Source of the DNA: Hyphomicrobiales bacterium
Lineage (GTDB): Bacteria; Pseudomonadota; Alphaproteobacteria; Rhizobiales; Beijerinckiaceae
Length of the DNA: 51,970 nt
Assembly: GCA_027484655.1 (NCBI GenBank)
Contig: JAIXSM010000072.1
Span: 1-51,970 of the forward strand
Direction of reading: 5' to 3'
Part shown: one piece after another, positions 19,798-28,069 of the stretch
Position numbering within the stretch: the first letter of the stretch is position 1
How the letters are laid out: the number at the start of each line of letters is the position of its first letter
The notes under the pieces: model-generated
The model's database searches: none
Seen by the model: the letters and a program-made list of their open reading frames with translations, nothing else
What the model was told of the DNA's origin: nothing
Translations under genes and position numbers: made by a program

Positions 19798-21102
19798 TTA
19801 TTTTATCATTGAGTTCGGCAGGTGCAGCGCAATCTGCGGGAAGATCGTGAGAAGCACGATGCAAACCACCATCGCCACCGCGAACGGCCAGATGCCCCGG
19901 AACACGGTGCTCAGCGGCACGTCAGGCACCAACCCCTTCACAACGAAAACGTTGATGCCCACCGGAGGACTGATGAGCCCGAGTTCCAGCACGATCACCA
20001 TCAGCACGCCGAACCAGATCAGGTCGAAGCCCAGCGCCTTCACGATCGGGATGACGATCGGCAGCGTGAGCACGAGCATGGAGAAGCCCTCCAGGAACAT
20101 GCCCAGCACCACGTAGATCAGCATGATGATCGCCAGGATCACATAGGCGTTCAGATCGAGGCCGGAGAGAATGTCAGCAACCCGCATGGGCAACTGGCTG
20201 AGGGCGAGGAAGGGCCCGAACACCAGCGCGCCGATCAGAATCAGGAACACCATGGCGGTGGTCTTGACCGTATCGAGCAACACGCCTTCCAGCATCTTCA
20301 GGTTGAGCGTGCCGTTCCACCACGAGTAGACGAGCGCGAGGAACGCGCCGATTGCGGCGGCCTCGCCCGGCGTGAACGCCCCGATGTAAATGCCGCCGAT
20401 TGTGAACGTCACAACGAACATCATCGGCCCGGCGCGGCCCATGCTGGCCATGCGCTCGGCCATGGTCGCGCGCGGGCCCGGCGGGCCCAGTTCGGGACGG
20501 AAGTGCGTCACGAGCGCAATCGTGATGACGAACAGCGCCGTCAGCAAAAGACCGGGAAAAAAGCCGGCGAGCAGCAGCTTGCCGATCGATTGCTCGGTGA
20601 GGATGCCATAGACGATGAACGCCGTGCTCGGGGGAATGAGAATGCCGAGCGTGCCGCCGGCGGCGACGGTGCCGGTCGCCAGACCGTTGTCGTACTTGTA
20701 GCGCTTCATCTCGGGCAGGCAGACCTTGCCCATGGTGACAGCCGACGCCACGCTGGATCCCGAGACGGCGGCGAAGCCGGCGCAGGAGACGATGGTCGCG
20801 GACGCCAGGCCGCCACGCCAATGGCCGACCCAGGCGTAGGCGGTCTCGAACAACGCGCGGCCCATGCCGGACGCAGCCGCGAGATTGCCCATCAGCACGA
20901 ACAGGGGAATCACGGCAAGGTCGTAGTAGGCCGCATACGAATACGGATACGTGCCCAGCGCCATCAGCGCCTGCTGCGGTCCGTTGAGGATCGCGAACCC
21001 GACGCTGCCGACGAGCAGCATCGCAATGCCGATGGGCATGCGCAGGGTCAGCAGAAGCAGCATCGCAACGATGCCGAGAAAGCCAATCCATTCAGGGGAC
21101 AT
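19798..21102 (-). CDS. TRAP transporter large permease (DctM family)
   Basis: This 434-residue inner-membrane protein has about a dozen hydrophobic segments and matches the DctM/ion-transporter core of TRAP importers: FVLMGNLAAASGMGRALFET early, AVSGSSVASAVTMGKVCLPE and GTLGILIPPSTAFIVYGILT in the first half, and VLELGLISPPVGINVFVVKG near the end. It moves a carboxylate or similar ligand using the sodium or proton gradient. Its gene starts two bases after the DctQ stop. The DctP gene is the first of the operon. The substrate is not evident. Confidence 0.93.
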   Translation of the reverse strand: MSPEWIGFLGIVAMLLLLTLRMPIGIAMLLVGSVGFAILNGPQQALMALGTYPYSYAAYYDLAVIPLFVLMGNLAAASGMGRALFETAYAWVGHWRGGLASATIVSCAGFAAVSGSSVASAVTMGKVCLPEMKRYKYDNGLATGTVAAGGTLGILIPPSTAFIVYGILTEQSIGKLLLAGFFPGLLLTALFVITIALVTHFRPELGPPGPRATMAERMASMGRAGPMMFVVTFTIGGIYIGAFTPGEAAAIGAFLALVYSWWNGTLNLKMLEGVLLDTVKTTAMVFLILIGALVFGPFLALSQLPMRVADILSGLDLNAYVILAIIMLIYVVLGMFLEGFSMLVLTLPIVIPIVKALGFDLIWFGVLMVIVLELGLISPPVGINVFVVKGLVPDVPLSTVFRGIWPFAVAMVVCIVLLTIFPQIALHLPNSMIK

Positions 21103-21104
21103 GC

Positions 21105-21587
21105 TCAGGCTCCCTCATGCTTCGGGGGAACCCCGCGGATGGTCTGTATCGCCTGCAACAGCAGCACGATGGAGAAGAGCGCCGAGCCGAACGCGACTGC
21201 AAGGCGGAAGGGCCAGTGCGGCATCCGCAGCATGTTGCTCACCTGCTTCCACGCATAGCTCGTTTCCACCACCATCTGCCACGCGATCAACGCGAACAGC
21301 GCGGCGCCGGCGAGCGCGATGAGCGCCGGGACGAACCGCATGGAGGGTCGGTTCAGATACTTCTCGAGCAGGTCAACGCCGATGTGGCCGCCGGTCCAAC
21401 CGCAGTAGGCGATGCCGAGGAAGACGATGAGCGCCATCGAGAACTCGGTCGCCTCAAGCGACCCCCGGAACGGCGCGTTGAAGAAGTAGCGCATGACGAC
21501 GTCGAGCGTCGTGAACGTCATGAGAAGAAGCAGAACGACGCCGGCGGCCAAAGCCAGCGCCCGTAAGAATCCGTCGAAGACAGCCAT
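21105..21587 (-). CDS. TRAP transporter small permease (DctQ family)
   Basis: This 160-residue protein has four hydrophobic segments, the first being ALAAGVVLLLLMTFTTLDVV. It carries the DctQ-typical RYFFNAPFRGSLEATEFSMA and GGHIGVDLLEKYL. It scaffolds DctM in the membrane. The gene is followed by dctM with a two-base gap. A 189-bp gap to the upstream dctP contains a REP-like repeat. Confidence 0.9.
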   Translation of the reverse strand: MAVFDGFLRALALAAGVVLLLLMTFTTLDVVMRYFFNAPFRGSLEATEFSMALIVFLGIAYCGWTGGHIGVDLLEKYLNRPSMRFVPALIALAGAALFALIAWQMVVETSYAWKQVSNMLRMPHWPFRLAVAFGSALFSIVLLLQAIQTIRGVPPKHEGA

Positions 21588-21619
21588 CGCCCACCCGGTG
21601 TGTTGGCATTAGAACGCGC

Positions 21620-21725
21620 CAGAGCATTTTCCGTCCAGGCAGATGCCGGTTGGACGTGAGAAAATGCGGAAAAACAGGAAACTGGAGCGGACGAGCTGAT
21701 GCAATCAGGTTGGTTTCCGCTCCAG
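21620..21725 (+). repeat. REP-like interspersed repeat, copy 2 (inside TRAP operon)
   Basis: This block matches the minus-strand reading of 10645-10747 over about 105 bases. Internal palindromes (CCGTCCAGGC...GGTTGGACG and TGATGCAATCA) could fold in RNA. It lies between dctP and dctQ, so if transcribed it would sit in the polycistronic message and could affect stability or processing. Confidence 0.8.
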
Positions 21726-21776
21726 GGCGGGAAAGCCCGGAAAGGCTTCCCCGCCGATGGTTTCACGCTTGCGCGT

Positions 21777-22796
21777 TTAGCCCAGAAGTCCGTAGGCGCC
21801 GACGAGACCGCGCGCCGGCAGACCGGCCTTCTCGCCCTCGTTCACGCGCTCGTCGATGTGGTTCCTGAAGGCCGCCAGCCAGCGCTTGCGCTCCTTCGCG
21901 TCCAGCTCGATGACTTCGCGATCCTTCCGCGCGGCGGCGATGCCCGCGTCGCTCTGCTCGTCGTAGACGCGCGCGCCTTCAAGGCTGAGTTGGAGGCCGG
22001 TGGTGGCGTCAATGAGCTTGCGCATGTCAGCGGGCAGCTTCTCGTAGCGGCCACGGTTCATGGCGACGAGGAAGTTGGAGCGGCCGAGCGGCGCGTTCAG
22101 AGTGAAATAGCGGGCGACTTCAATGAGCTTGAAGTCGATGGCCGCGGACATCGGGATCATCGCCGCATCGACCACGCCGCGGTCGAGGTTGTTGTAGATC
22201 TGGTTGGCGGGCATATCGATCGGCGTGGCGCCCAGCGCGATAAGCTGGGCCGACTGCGCCGCGGACGGCGTGCGGATTTTCAGGCCGCGCATGTCCTCGA
22301 GGGTGCGGATCGGCTTGTTCTTGCTCATGAGAGCGGCCGAATCCGAGTTCCAGAGGCCAACAACCTTGGCTTCGGTGAACTCGCGGGCGAGGAACTTGTC
22401 GAAATGCTGCCACATCTTGCGCGTGCCGTCCGCGCCGCTTTCGGCTGCGCCCGGCAGTTCGGTCAGCGCCATCATCGGGAAGTCGCCGGATGTATAGCCC
22501 GGCAGCGTGAAGCAGATGTCGGAAATGCCGCGCGCCATCTGCCGGTAGAGTTCCGGCGGCTTACCCCCGAGCTGCATGGAGGGGAACATACGGACCGACA
22601 TCTTGCCGCCGCTTTCCTTCGCCAGCTTTTCAGCCCACGGCGTCAGCACCTTGGCCATGATGATGTGCGTGTTCGGAACGAAGGTGGCCAGCTTCAGTTC
22701 GTCGGCCGCCCAAGCGGGCTGGATCGACAGTCCGAGACCGGAAGCGGCGCCCGCAGCTGCGGCCCCGCCAAGAAAAGTTCTGCGCGTGGCGTTCAT
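21777..22796 (-). CDS. TRAP transporter periplasmic substrate-binding protein (DctP family)
   Basis: The 339-residue product starts with a twin-arginine-like signal (MNATRRTFLGGAAAAGAASG, then SIQPAWA). The DctP core follows: ATFVPNTHIIMAKVLTPWAE, the conserved RTLEDMRGLKIRTP with the ligand-contacting Arg, and DRGVVDAAMIPM. A Tat-type leader is common for TRAP receptors of this sub-group. It is the first gene of the operon with the two permease genes, divergent from the oxidase-like gene at 22976. Confidence 0.92.
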   Translation of the reverse strand: MNATRRTFLGGAAAAGAASGLGLSIQPAWAADELKLATFVPNTHIIMAKVLTPWAEKLAKESGGKMSVRMFPSMQLGGKPPELYRQMARGISDICFTLPGYTSGDFPMMALTELPGAAESGADGTRKMWQHFDKFLAREFTEAKVVGLWNSDSAALMSKNKPIRTLEDMRGLKIRTPSAAQSAQLIALGATPIDMPANQIYNNLDRGVVDAAMIPMSAAIDFKLIEVARYFTLNAPLGRSNFLVAMNRGRYEKLPADMRKLIDATTGLQLSLEGARVYDEQSDAGIAAARKDREVIELDAKERKRWLAAFRNHIDERVNEGEKAGLPARGLVGAYGLLG

Positions 22797-22975
22797 GGTG
22801 TTCTTCCCTCCTCAGCCGACGGTGCGGCCCCTCTTCAGCCGCCTTGCGGCGGATCCCTTAACTTTTGCGAATAGATTAGGCTGCGAGCGGAACAGTGCAA
22901 GCCCCCGCTCAGGCATTCGCGCCAACTTCGCGCCGTGAGGATGAAACGGTAACCGCCGGAGCCTATGAATTCGCG

Positions 22976-24307
22976 ATGACGATCACTCGACGCACACTGC
23001 TTGTCGGCGCAGGGGCTTTCGCCCTTCCCGCAATCTCGCCGTCCGCCGCCCTGGCCAGTGACGGCTTCACACGGCTTGAAGCCCTCGACCTCGGCGGAGG
23101 GCGTCTCGGCTACACCGTCGATGGGATCAGCCGGGAGATTCGCCTCCCACGCGGGCAGGAACTCCGGGTCCGTCTCGTGAACCGGCTGGATCGCCCGACG
23201 TCGGTGCACTGGCGCGGCGTGCGCGGACCCAGCGCCATGGATGGCGTGGCGCCTCTCGTCCAGAAGGCGGTCGAGCCGGGCGGAAGCTTTGACTACCGCT
23301 TCACGCCGCCCGACGCCGGGCTGTTCCTGTTCCACGCCCATGCAGAACCGGATTTCGCGTCCCAGGTGGAGCGCGGACTCGCCGGCCTGCTTGTGGTGGA
23401 GGATCCCGCAGCGCCCCCCGTCGATCACGAGTTCGTCGTCGCCCTGAGCGAACAGGCGAGGCCCGAGGCGTGCCCGGGCGTCTTCGCGCATACGGCCGGC
23501 GAGATCGCGGGGGCAGATCGCGGGGGCGTGGCCATCGCGGTCAACGGCGCCCTCGCCCCGTGGACGCGCACAGCCGCCCCCGGCGCGCGCGTGCGGGTGC
23601 GCTTCGCGAACCTGACCACAGGCCGCTTGCTGCCGCTGGCCATCGAGGGCGTCCAGTCCTACGTGGTCGCCGTGGACGGCCAGCCCTGCACGCCGTTCGA
23701 GCCTTTGCGCAACGTGGTCCCCTGCTCCCCGGGCGCCCGGTTCGATCTGGTGTTCGACATGCCCCGGACCGCCGGCGAGAAGGTGCGCGTGCTGCTGCCG
23801 GGAGCGCCCGGCGAAGACATCCTGGCGTTCACCGCAGAGGGCGCGGCTGTCGAGGCGCGGCCACCAGTGGCGAGCGCGGCGGCCAACCCGCTCCTGCCGG
23901 AGGTGATCCACCTGCAAAAGGCCCGCAGGATGGAGCTTGTGCTGGACGCGACGGCGCCCGGCGACCCGACTTCCTGCCCGGACGGCGCGCCTTCCATTTG
24001 GCGGATCAACGGCAAACCAGCGGGCGCGGCGCCCCTGTTCTCGGTGCGGCGCGGCACGCCGGTGTCTCTCGCCTTCGTCAACAAGTCAGCCGCGCATGTG
24101 GTGATGCGGCTGCACGGTCACGTGATGCGCCAGTTGCACGCGCTGGACGACGGATGGGATCCCTACTGGCGCGACGCCGTGGTTGTGCCCGCGGGACGCA
24201 CGGTGCGGGTGGCGTTCGTCGCCGACAATCCCGGGCGCTGGCGCATCGGCGCCGGCGTGCTCCCCCACGCGACGGGCGGACTGGCGACCTTCTTCGACGT
24301 CACCTGA
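22976..24307 (+). CDS. Multicopper-oxidase-fold protein with degenerate copper sites
   Basis: Exported 443-residue protein. The start at 22976 gives a Tat-type leader (MTITRRTLLVGAGAFALPAI). Three cupredoxin domains are recognisable. In domain 1 the usual HWHG is HWRG (about 78-81), while HAH (about 120-122) is kept, followed by ASQVERGLAGLLVVED. In domain 3 the first motif reads HVVMRLHGH (about 374-382), but the segment that should read HCH...H is IGAGVLPH (about 424-431): the type-1 copper Cys and its flanking His are gone. So it is probably not a working laccase. SufI/FtsP shows that this fold can serve a structural role without copper; that role here is only an analogy. Confidence 0.82.
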   Translation: MTITRRTLLVGAGAFALPAISPSAALASDGFTRLEALDLGGGRLGYTVDGISREIRLPRGQELRVRLVNRLDRPTSVHWRGVRGPSAMDGVAPLVQKAVEPGGSFDYRFTPPDAGLFLFHAHAEPDFASQVERGLAGLLVVEDPAAPPVDHEFVVALSEQARPEACPGVFAHTAGEIAGADRGGVAIAVNGALAPWTRTAAPGARVRVRFANLTTGRLLPLAIEGVQSYVVAVDGQPCTPFEPLRNVVPCSPGARFDLVFDMPRTAGEKVRVLLPGAPGEDILAFTAEGAAVEARPPVASAAANPLLPEVIHLQKARRMELVLDATAPGDPTSCPDGAPSIWRINGKPAGAAPLFSVRRGTPVSLAFVNKSAAHVVMRLHGHVMRQLHALDDGWDPYWRDAVVVPAGRTVRVAFVADNPGRWRIGAGVLPHATGGLATFFDVT

Positions 24308-24309
24308 GA

Positions 24310-25866
24310 TCACGGGCCGTAGAGCGCGGCCCAGACCTTCGGCATCATCTCAGGCAGATCCTCCGCGATGAGGCCCGGCCCGAACGCGCGGGCGGCCGCC
24401 CCGTGCAGCCAGACGGCGGCGCTCGCCGCCTCGAACGCCGGCGCGCCCCGGGCGAGACACGCCGCCGCCAGCCCCGCCAGCACATCACCGGAGCCCGCCG
24501 TCGCCAGCCACGGCGGCAAATCGCTGGCGATTGAGGCGCGCCCGTCAGGATGCGCCACAACAGTATCCGGCCCCTTCAGGAGCACGACCGCGCCCATGAT
24601 GCGCGCCGCCGCCCGGGCGCGGACGAGTTTCGAAGATGCTTGAAGTGCTTGCGACTCTACTTGAGAAACGCCATCGAAACCTCTGACCAGACGCGCAAAT
24701 TCTCCTTCGTGCGGCGTCAGGATCACGCTGCCGGGGAACGCGCTGATGGCGTGGGCCAACTCGTGGCCGCGACCTTCGAAACTCGTCAACGCGTCGGCGT
24801 CGAGGACGACGCCCCTGCCCGGCTCACCGCTGCCGAGCGTGGCGAGCACACCCTCGCGCATGGGCTGGCCAACGCCCCCGGCAGGCCCGAGGACCACCGC
24901 ATTGAAACGGGGATCCAGCAACAGTGTCCCCAGTTCGCCGGCGCCGTCGCATGGCGCGAGCATGATGGCGGTCAGGTGCGCCGCATTGACGGAAAGGGCC
25001 GCGCGGGGCGACGCGACCGTAACCAGCCCCGCCCCGCCGCGAAGGGCGCCACGGGCCGCCAGCCGCCCGGCGCCCGTGCGGTGCGCCTCGCCCGACAGGA
25101 CAAGCGCATGACCCCGCGTGTACTTGTGGCCGTCCAACGCTGGCGCTGGCAGCGACGGGCCCCACAACGCCGGGAGGTTCCGGCTCACCTGCGGGCGCAT
25201 GGCGCCCAGCGCGTCCGGCGGAATGCCGATGTCGGCGCACACCGTGCGCCCGCACAGGGCGCGTCCGGGAAGCAGCAAATGGCCCGGCTTCAGCCGGTGA
25301 AAGGTGACGCTCGCATCAGCCTGAATAGCGGCGCCCCGCACGAGCCCGGTATCGCCATCCAGCCCCGAGGGCGCATCCACCGCCAGCACCAGACCCCTGC
25401 CGGCGGCGCGCCATGCATTGACCCGACCCACCAGCGCACGGGCAGCGCCCTCCAGATCGCGGTCGAGACCCGCGCCGAACAGCGCGTCGATCACAAGGGC
25501 GGCGCCGTCGAGCCCCTGATCTTCCGCCCGGCCGCAAGGTCCGCTCCATTGGGCGGCGGCGAGCGCCGCATCGCCTTTCAGGCGAGCGAAGTTCCCCAGC
25601 AGCGATAGCTCAACATGGAAACCCCGCTCCGCCAGCAGCCGCGCCGCCACAAAGCCGTCGCCGCCATTGTTCCCGGGACCACAGAGCACGACGATAAGCG
25701 CCGCGGCGTCACGCGCCATGGCCGCCGCTTCGTCGGCTACAGCGCGCCCGGCGGCCTCCATGAGCACGATGCCGGGCGTTCCAGCCGAGATGGCGAACGC
25801 ATCGGCCTCGCGCATCTGCGCCACGGTGAGCAGTTCGAGCGGGGCCGCGTGTATTGGCGTTGTCAT
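24310..25866 (-). CDS. Bifunctional NAD(P)H-hydrate epimerase / ADP-dependent (S)-NAD(P)H-hydrate dehydratase
   Basis: This repair enzyme restores NADH and NADPH that have been damaged by hydration. The 518-residue product has an N-terminal YjeF_N epimerase domain (VLCGPGNNGGDGFVAARLLA near residue 55-75, VDAPSGLDGDTG near 145) and a C-terminal YjeF-type kinase-fold dehydratase (VLGPAGG, VLLKGPDTVVAHPDG and the ADP-binding TAGSGDVLAG). The start at 25866 has GGAG seven bases upstream. The frame stays open far upstream, but that part is antisense to the YciF-like gene. It converges with the multicopper-oxidase-like gene, with only two bases between the stops. Confidence 0.93.
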   Translation of the reverse strand: MTTPIHAAPLELLTVAQMREADAFAISAGTPGIVLMEAAGRAVADEAAAMARDAAALIVVLCGPGNNGGDGFVAARLLAERGFHVELSLLGNFARLKGDAALAAAQWSGPCGRAEDQGLDGAALVIDALFGAGLDRDLEGAARALVGRVNAWRAAGRGLVLAVDAPSGLDGDTGLVRGAAIQADASVTFHRLKPGHLLLPGRALCGRTVCADIGIPPDALGAMRPQVSRNLPALWGPSLPAPALDGHKYTRGHALVLSGEAHRTGAGRLAARGALRGGAGLVTVASPRAALSVNAAHLTAIMLAPCDGAGELGTLLLDPRFNAVVLGPAGGVGQPMREGVLATLGSGEPGRGVVLDADALTSFEGRGHELAHAISAFPGSVILTPHEGEFARLVRGFDGVSQVESQALQASSKLVRARAAARIMGAVVLLKGPDTVVAHPDGRASIASDLPPWLATAGSGDVLAGLAAACLARGAPAFEAASAAVWLHGAAARAFGPGLIAEDLPEMMPKVWAALYGP

Positions 25867-26007
25867 ACACTCCATGGTGGGCGCCGACGCTCGGAGACGC
25901 AAGCCCGTGACAACCGCCCACCCGTTGCGGAACCTCCCCGCGCCTGCCGGCTTGTGCCCCAGGAGGCCGCCCCCAGACAGGGCGGCTCGCCGGTGAAGGA
26001 GCGATCC

Positions 26008-26502
26008 ATGACTGACAAGAACCTGAACGACTTGTTCCTTGAAACCCTCAAGGACGTGTACCAGGCCGAACGACAGTTCGTGCGCAAGCTGCCCACCATT
26101 ACGAAGGCAGCGACCTCCCCCGAGCTGCGCGAGGCCTTCATGTCGCACAAGAAAGAAACCGAAGGCCAGATCGCGCGGATCGAACAGATCTTCGAGAAGC
26201 TCGGAAAACGCGCCGCCGCAAAGAGCAGCGAGGCCGTGAAGGGCATGCTGGAAGAAAGCGATGAAATCATTGAAGATTTCAAAAACTCTGAGGCGCTTGA
26301 CGCAGGTCTCATCGCCTCGGCCCAGACCGTGGCCCACTACGAGATCAGTTCCTATGGAACCCTCAAGGCGTGGGCGAAGCAGCTCGGGATGCACGAGGTC
26401 GAGAAACTGCTCGACGACACCTTGAAGGAGACCGTGAAAACGGATCACCTGCTCACGAAAATCGCCGAGAGCTCCGTCAACCGCAAGGCGGCCGCAGCAT
26501 AG
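26008..26502 (+). CDS. YciE/YciF-type ferritin-like protein (DUF892)
   Basis: A 164-residue all-helical protein. The start at 26008 has AAGGAG eight bases upstream. NDLFLETLKDVYQAERQFV at about 5-23 is the DUF892 signature. Acidic residues and His that could bind a di-iron centre recur in each helix: E-R at the first helix, HKKETEGQIARIEQIFE, HYEISSYGTLKAWAKQLG and VKTDHLLTKIAE. YciF relatives are induced by osmotic or general stress and have a rubrerythrin-like fold; biochemical function is unsettled. The frame upstream of 26008 is open but antisense to the NAD(P)HX repair gene. Confidence 0.88.
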   Translation: MTDKNLNDLFLETLKDVYQAERQFVRKLPTITKAATSPELREAFMSHKKETEGQIARIEQIFEKLGKRAAAKSSEAVKGMLEESDEIIEDFKNSEALDAGLIASAQTVAHYEISSYGTLKAWAKQLGMHEVEKLLDDTLKETVKTDHLLTKIAESSVNRKAAAA

Positions 26503-26609
26503 GCCCAGCGCTCCCTACGGCGGCGTCCGCGCCGCCGCTTCCGCAGCTTATGGCCCGATGGACTCCTTCGCCATTGACGCGCCCGGGCGGCGGGGCTTAG
26601 CTAGCCCCC

Positions 26610-26939
26610 ATGAAGCCTCGCCTTGCGAAATTCACGATTGGCCAGGTCGTCCGGCACCGCAAGTTCCCCTTCCGGGGCGTGATCTACGACATTGATCCCG
26701 AGTTCGCGAACACCGAGGAATGGTGGCTCTCGATCCCTGAGGACTCGCGCCCGCGCAAAGACCAGCCGTTTTACCACCTTTACGCTGAAAACGCGGAGAC
26801 CGAGTACGTTGCGTACGTCTCGGAACAGAACCTCGTGCTGGACCAGTCCGAGGAGCCGCTGCGCCATCCCGCCGTGGAAGAACGGTTCGTGCGCAGCGAC
26901 GACGGCGCCTATCACATGAAGGCCCGCCTCGCGCACTGA
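26610..26939 (+). CDS. hspQ: Heat shock protein HspQ
   Basis: HspQ is a small hemimethylated-DNA-binding and Lon-modulating protein in enterobacteria. The 109-residue product starts with KFTIGQVVRHRKFPFRGVIY at 7-26 and continues with DIDPEFANTEEWW and QPFYHLYAENAE, all characteristic of the YccV/HspQ family. In Yersinia HspQ acts as a specificity enhancer of Lon, and lon is in this same window, although not adjacent. I see no clear heat-shock promoter in the 107-bp gap upstream. Confidence 0.92.
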   Translation: MKPRLAKFTIGQVVRHRKFPFRGVIYDIDPEFANTEEWWLSIPEDSRPRKDQPFYHLYAENAETEYVAYVSEQNLVLDQSEEPLRHPAVEERFVRSDDGAYHMKARLAH

Positions 26940-26962
26940 ACGTCAGCCTCAGCGCACCAATG

Positions 26963-26988
26963 AAAAAGCCCGGAGCGAACCCCGGGCT
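26963..26988 (-). terminator. Rho-independent terminator after the IalB-like gene
   Basis: On the minus strand AGCCCGG pairs with CCGGGCT around eight bases and is followed by TTTTTCATT. It lies between converging genes and serves mainly the minus-strand gene. The plus-strand side (ATTCTGG) has a poor T-run. Confidence 0.8.
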
Positions 26989-27013
26989 ATTCTGGTTGCC
27001 GTTTCGGCCTGTA

Positions 27014-27763
27014 TCAGCGAGCAGGCGCTCTGGGAGCTGCGCCCGGCGGGGTGAGCTGACCTTCGAGGCGCTTGCGCTCCTCTTCAGCGCGGCGCTGCAA
27101 GTCATCCTGCAGAGCCTTCTGCTGCGCCTCGAGCACCTTCGGGTCGATGGCGGCGCCATCGAACGACTTGCCGAAGCCATCGAGCGGCACAGCGAAGATA
27201 ACCTCGTTGTTGACCTGGTTCTTCACGATGATGTTGAGAACCGAGCCGCGCTTCATCACCTCAAGAGCCTTCGCATCGAGGCGGGACTCGGCGAAGCAGC
27301 CATTCGGGAAGCAGATCTCGTAGGCGCCCTCAAGGGCGGCGCCCTTGTCGATCGAGAAGCGGAAGCCAGGGCGCAGGAGCAGGCCGACGGGGAGCAGCAG
27401 GCGCACGATGCGCTGGGCGTCGCCCTTCACGTCGTACACGGCGACGGCGAGCACGGGCGGCTGGTCGGCAGCCTGGCCGAAGTCACGGGTCGTGTAGCAG
27501 ATTTCCTTGTTGGCGGCCTCGTCCTTGCCGCACACCTTCGTCCATTCGGGCTGGGTGGCCCTGAGTTCGACGCGGTTCGCCGGCGGCTGCTGTGCGGCGG
27601 GCGGCTGAGCGGGCTGCTGCTGCGCGGGCCGCTGCTGCTGCTGCTGAGCCGGACGCGGCTGTTGCTGCTGCTGCTGCTGCGCCTGGGCGAAGCTCTCGCC
27701 AGACGCCAAGACGAGGCCCATGGCGAGGGCGGCTGCCCCGAAGCGCCTGGAGATGATCGACAT
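27014..27763 (-). CDS. Invasion-associated locus B (IalB) family exported protein
   Basis: The 249-residue product has a signal peptide (MSIISRRFGAAALAMGLVLA, cleavage near SFAQA). A low-complexity Gln/Pro linker of about 45 residues follows (runs of Q broken by P and A), then an IalB domain with paired Cys: KVCGKDEAANKEICYTTRDF and YEICFPNGCFAE. The four Cys probably form two disulfides in the periplasm. IalB was named in Bartonella for erythrocyte invasion, but homologues are widespread in free-living Hyphomicrobiales. A charged helix and PGAAPRAPAR end the chain. The start at 27763 has AAAGGA six bases upstream, better than the GTG at 27778. Confidence 0.88.
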   Translation of the reverse strand: MSIISRRFGAAALAMGLVLASGESFAQAQQQQQQQPRPAQQQQQRPAQQQPAQPPAAQQPPANRVELRATQPEWTKVCGKDEAANKEICYTTRDFGQAADQPPVLAVAVYDVKGDAQRIVRLLLPVGLLLRPGFRFSIDKGAALEGAYEICFPNGCFAESRLDAKALEVMKRGSVLNIIVKNQVNNEVIFAVPLDGFGKSFDGAAIDPKVLEAQQKALQDDLQRRAEEERKRLEGQLTPPGAAPRAPAR

Positions 27764-28069
27764 CCAAATTCCTTTCACTAGCCTTCGCCTTTCGCGGCGA
27801 CCATTGCGTGGCCGGACACACGTTCGGGGAAAACGGACCGACGATGTTCGCCACGCCCCTCATCACCACCGAAAACGGCGAGATATTGACCCCTTGGGGC
27901 TCATATCGCGAACGGGGGGCGGGCGCCAGAGCCGAGTTAGCGCTTGCCCGTACTTACATTGGCTGCGTTGCCAAAATTCAACGCATTTGGCCGCCAGAAA
28001 GTAAATGCCGTTGGTTAATTCGCTGCGGCTGATGTGACGCCTGCCAGACCCTGCTCTAGTCTTGAGCCC
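27764..28069. other. Intergenic region without a supported gene
   Basis: The gap separates the divergent IalB-family and peptide-binding-protein genes. A frame of 74 codons (27808-28032, plus) is open but resembles no family and has no clear ribosome binding site. GCGTTG...CAACGC around 27966-27985 can form a short hairpin. Promoters for both flanking genes must lie here, but I see none close to consensus. Confidence 0.4.

Noticed and set aside
25615-26007. N-terminal extension of the YciF-like protein
   Set aside because: Antisense to the NAD(P)HX repair gene; the ATG at 26008 has an AAGGAG and the family starts there.
27600-27680. CTG-rich repeats that might be a CRISPR or microsatellite
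   Set aside because: They are in-frame codons of the Gln/Pro linker of the IalB-family protein. There are no spacers.
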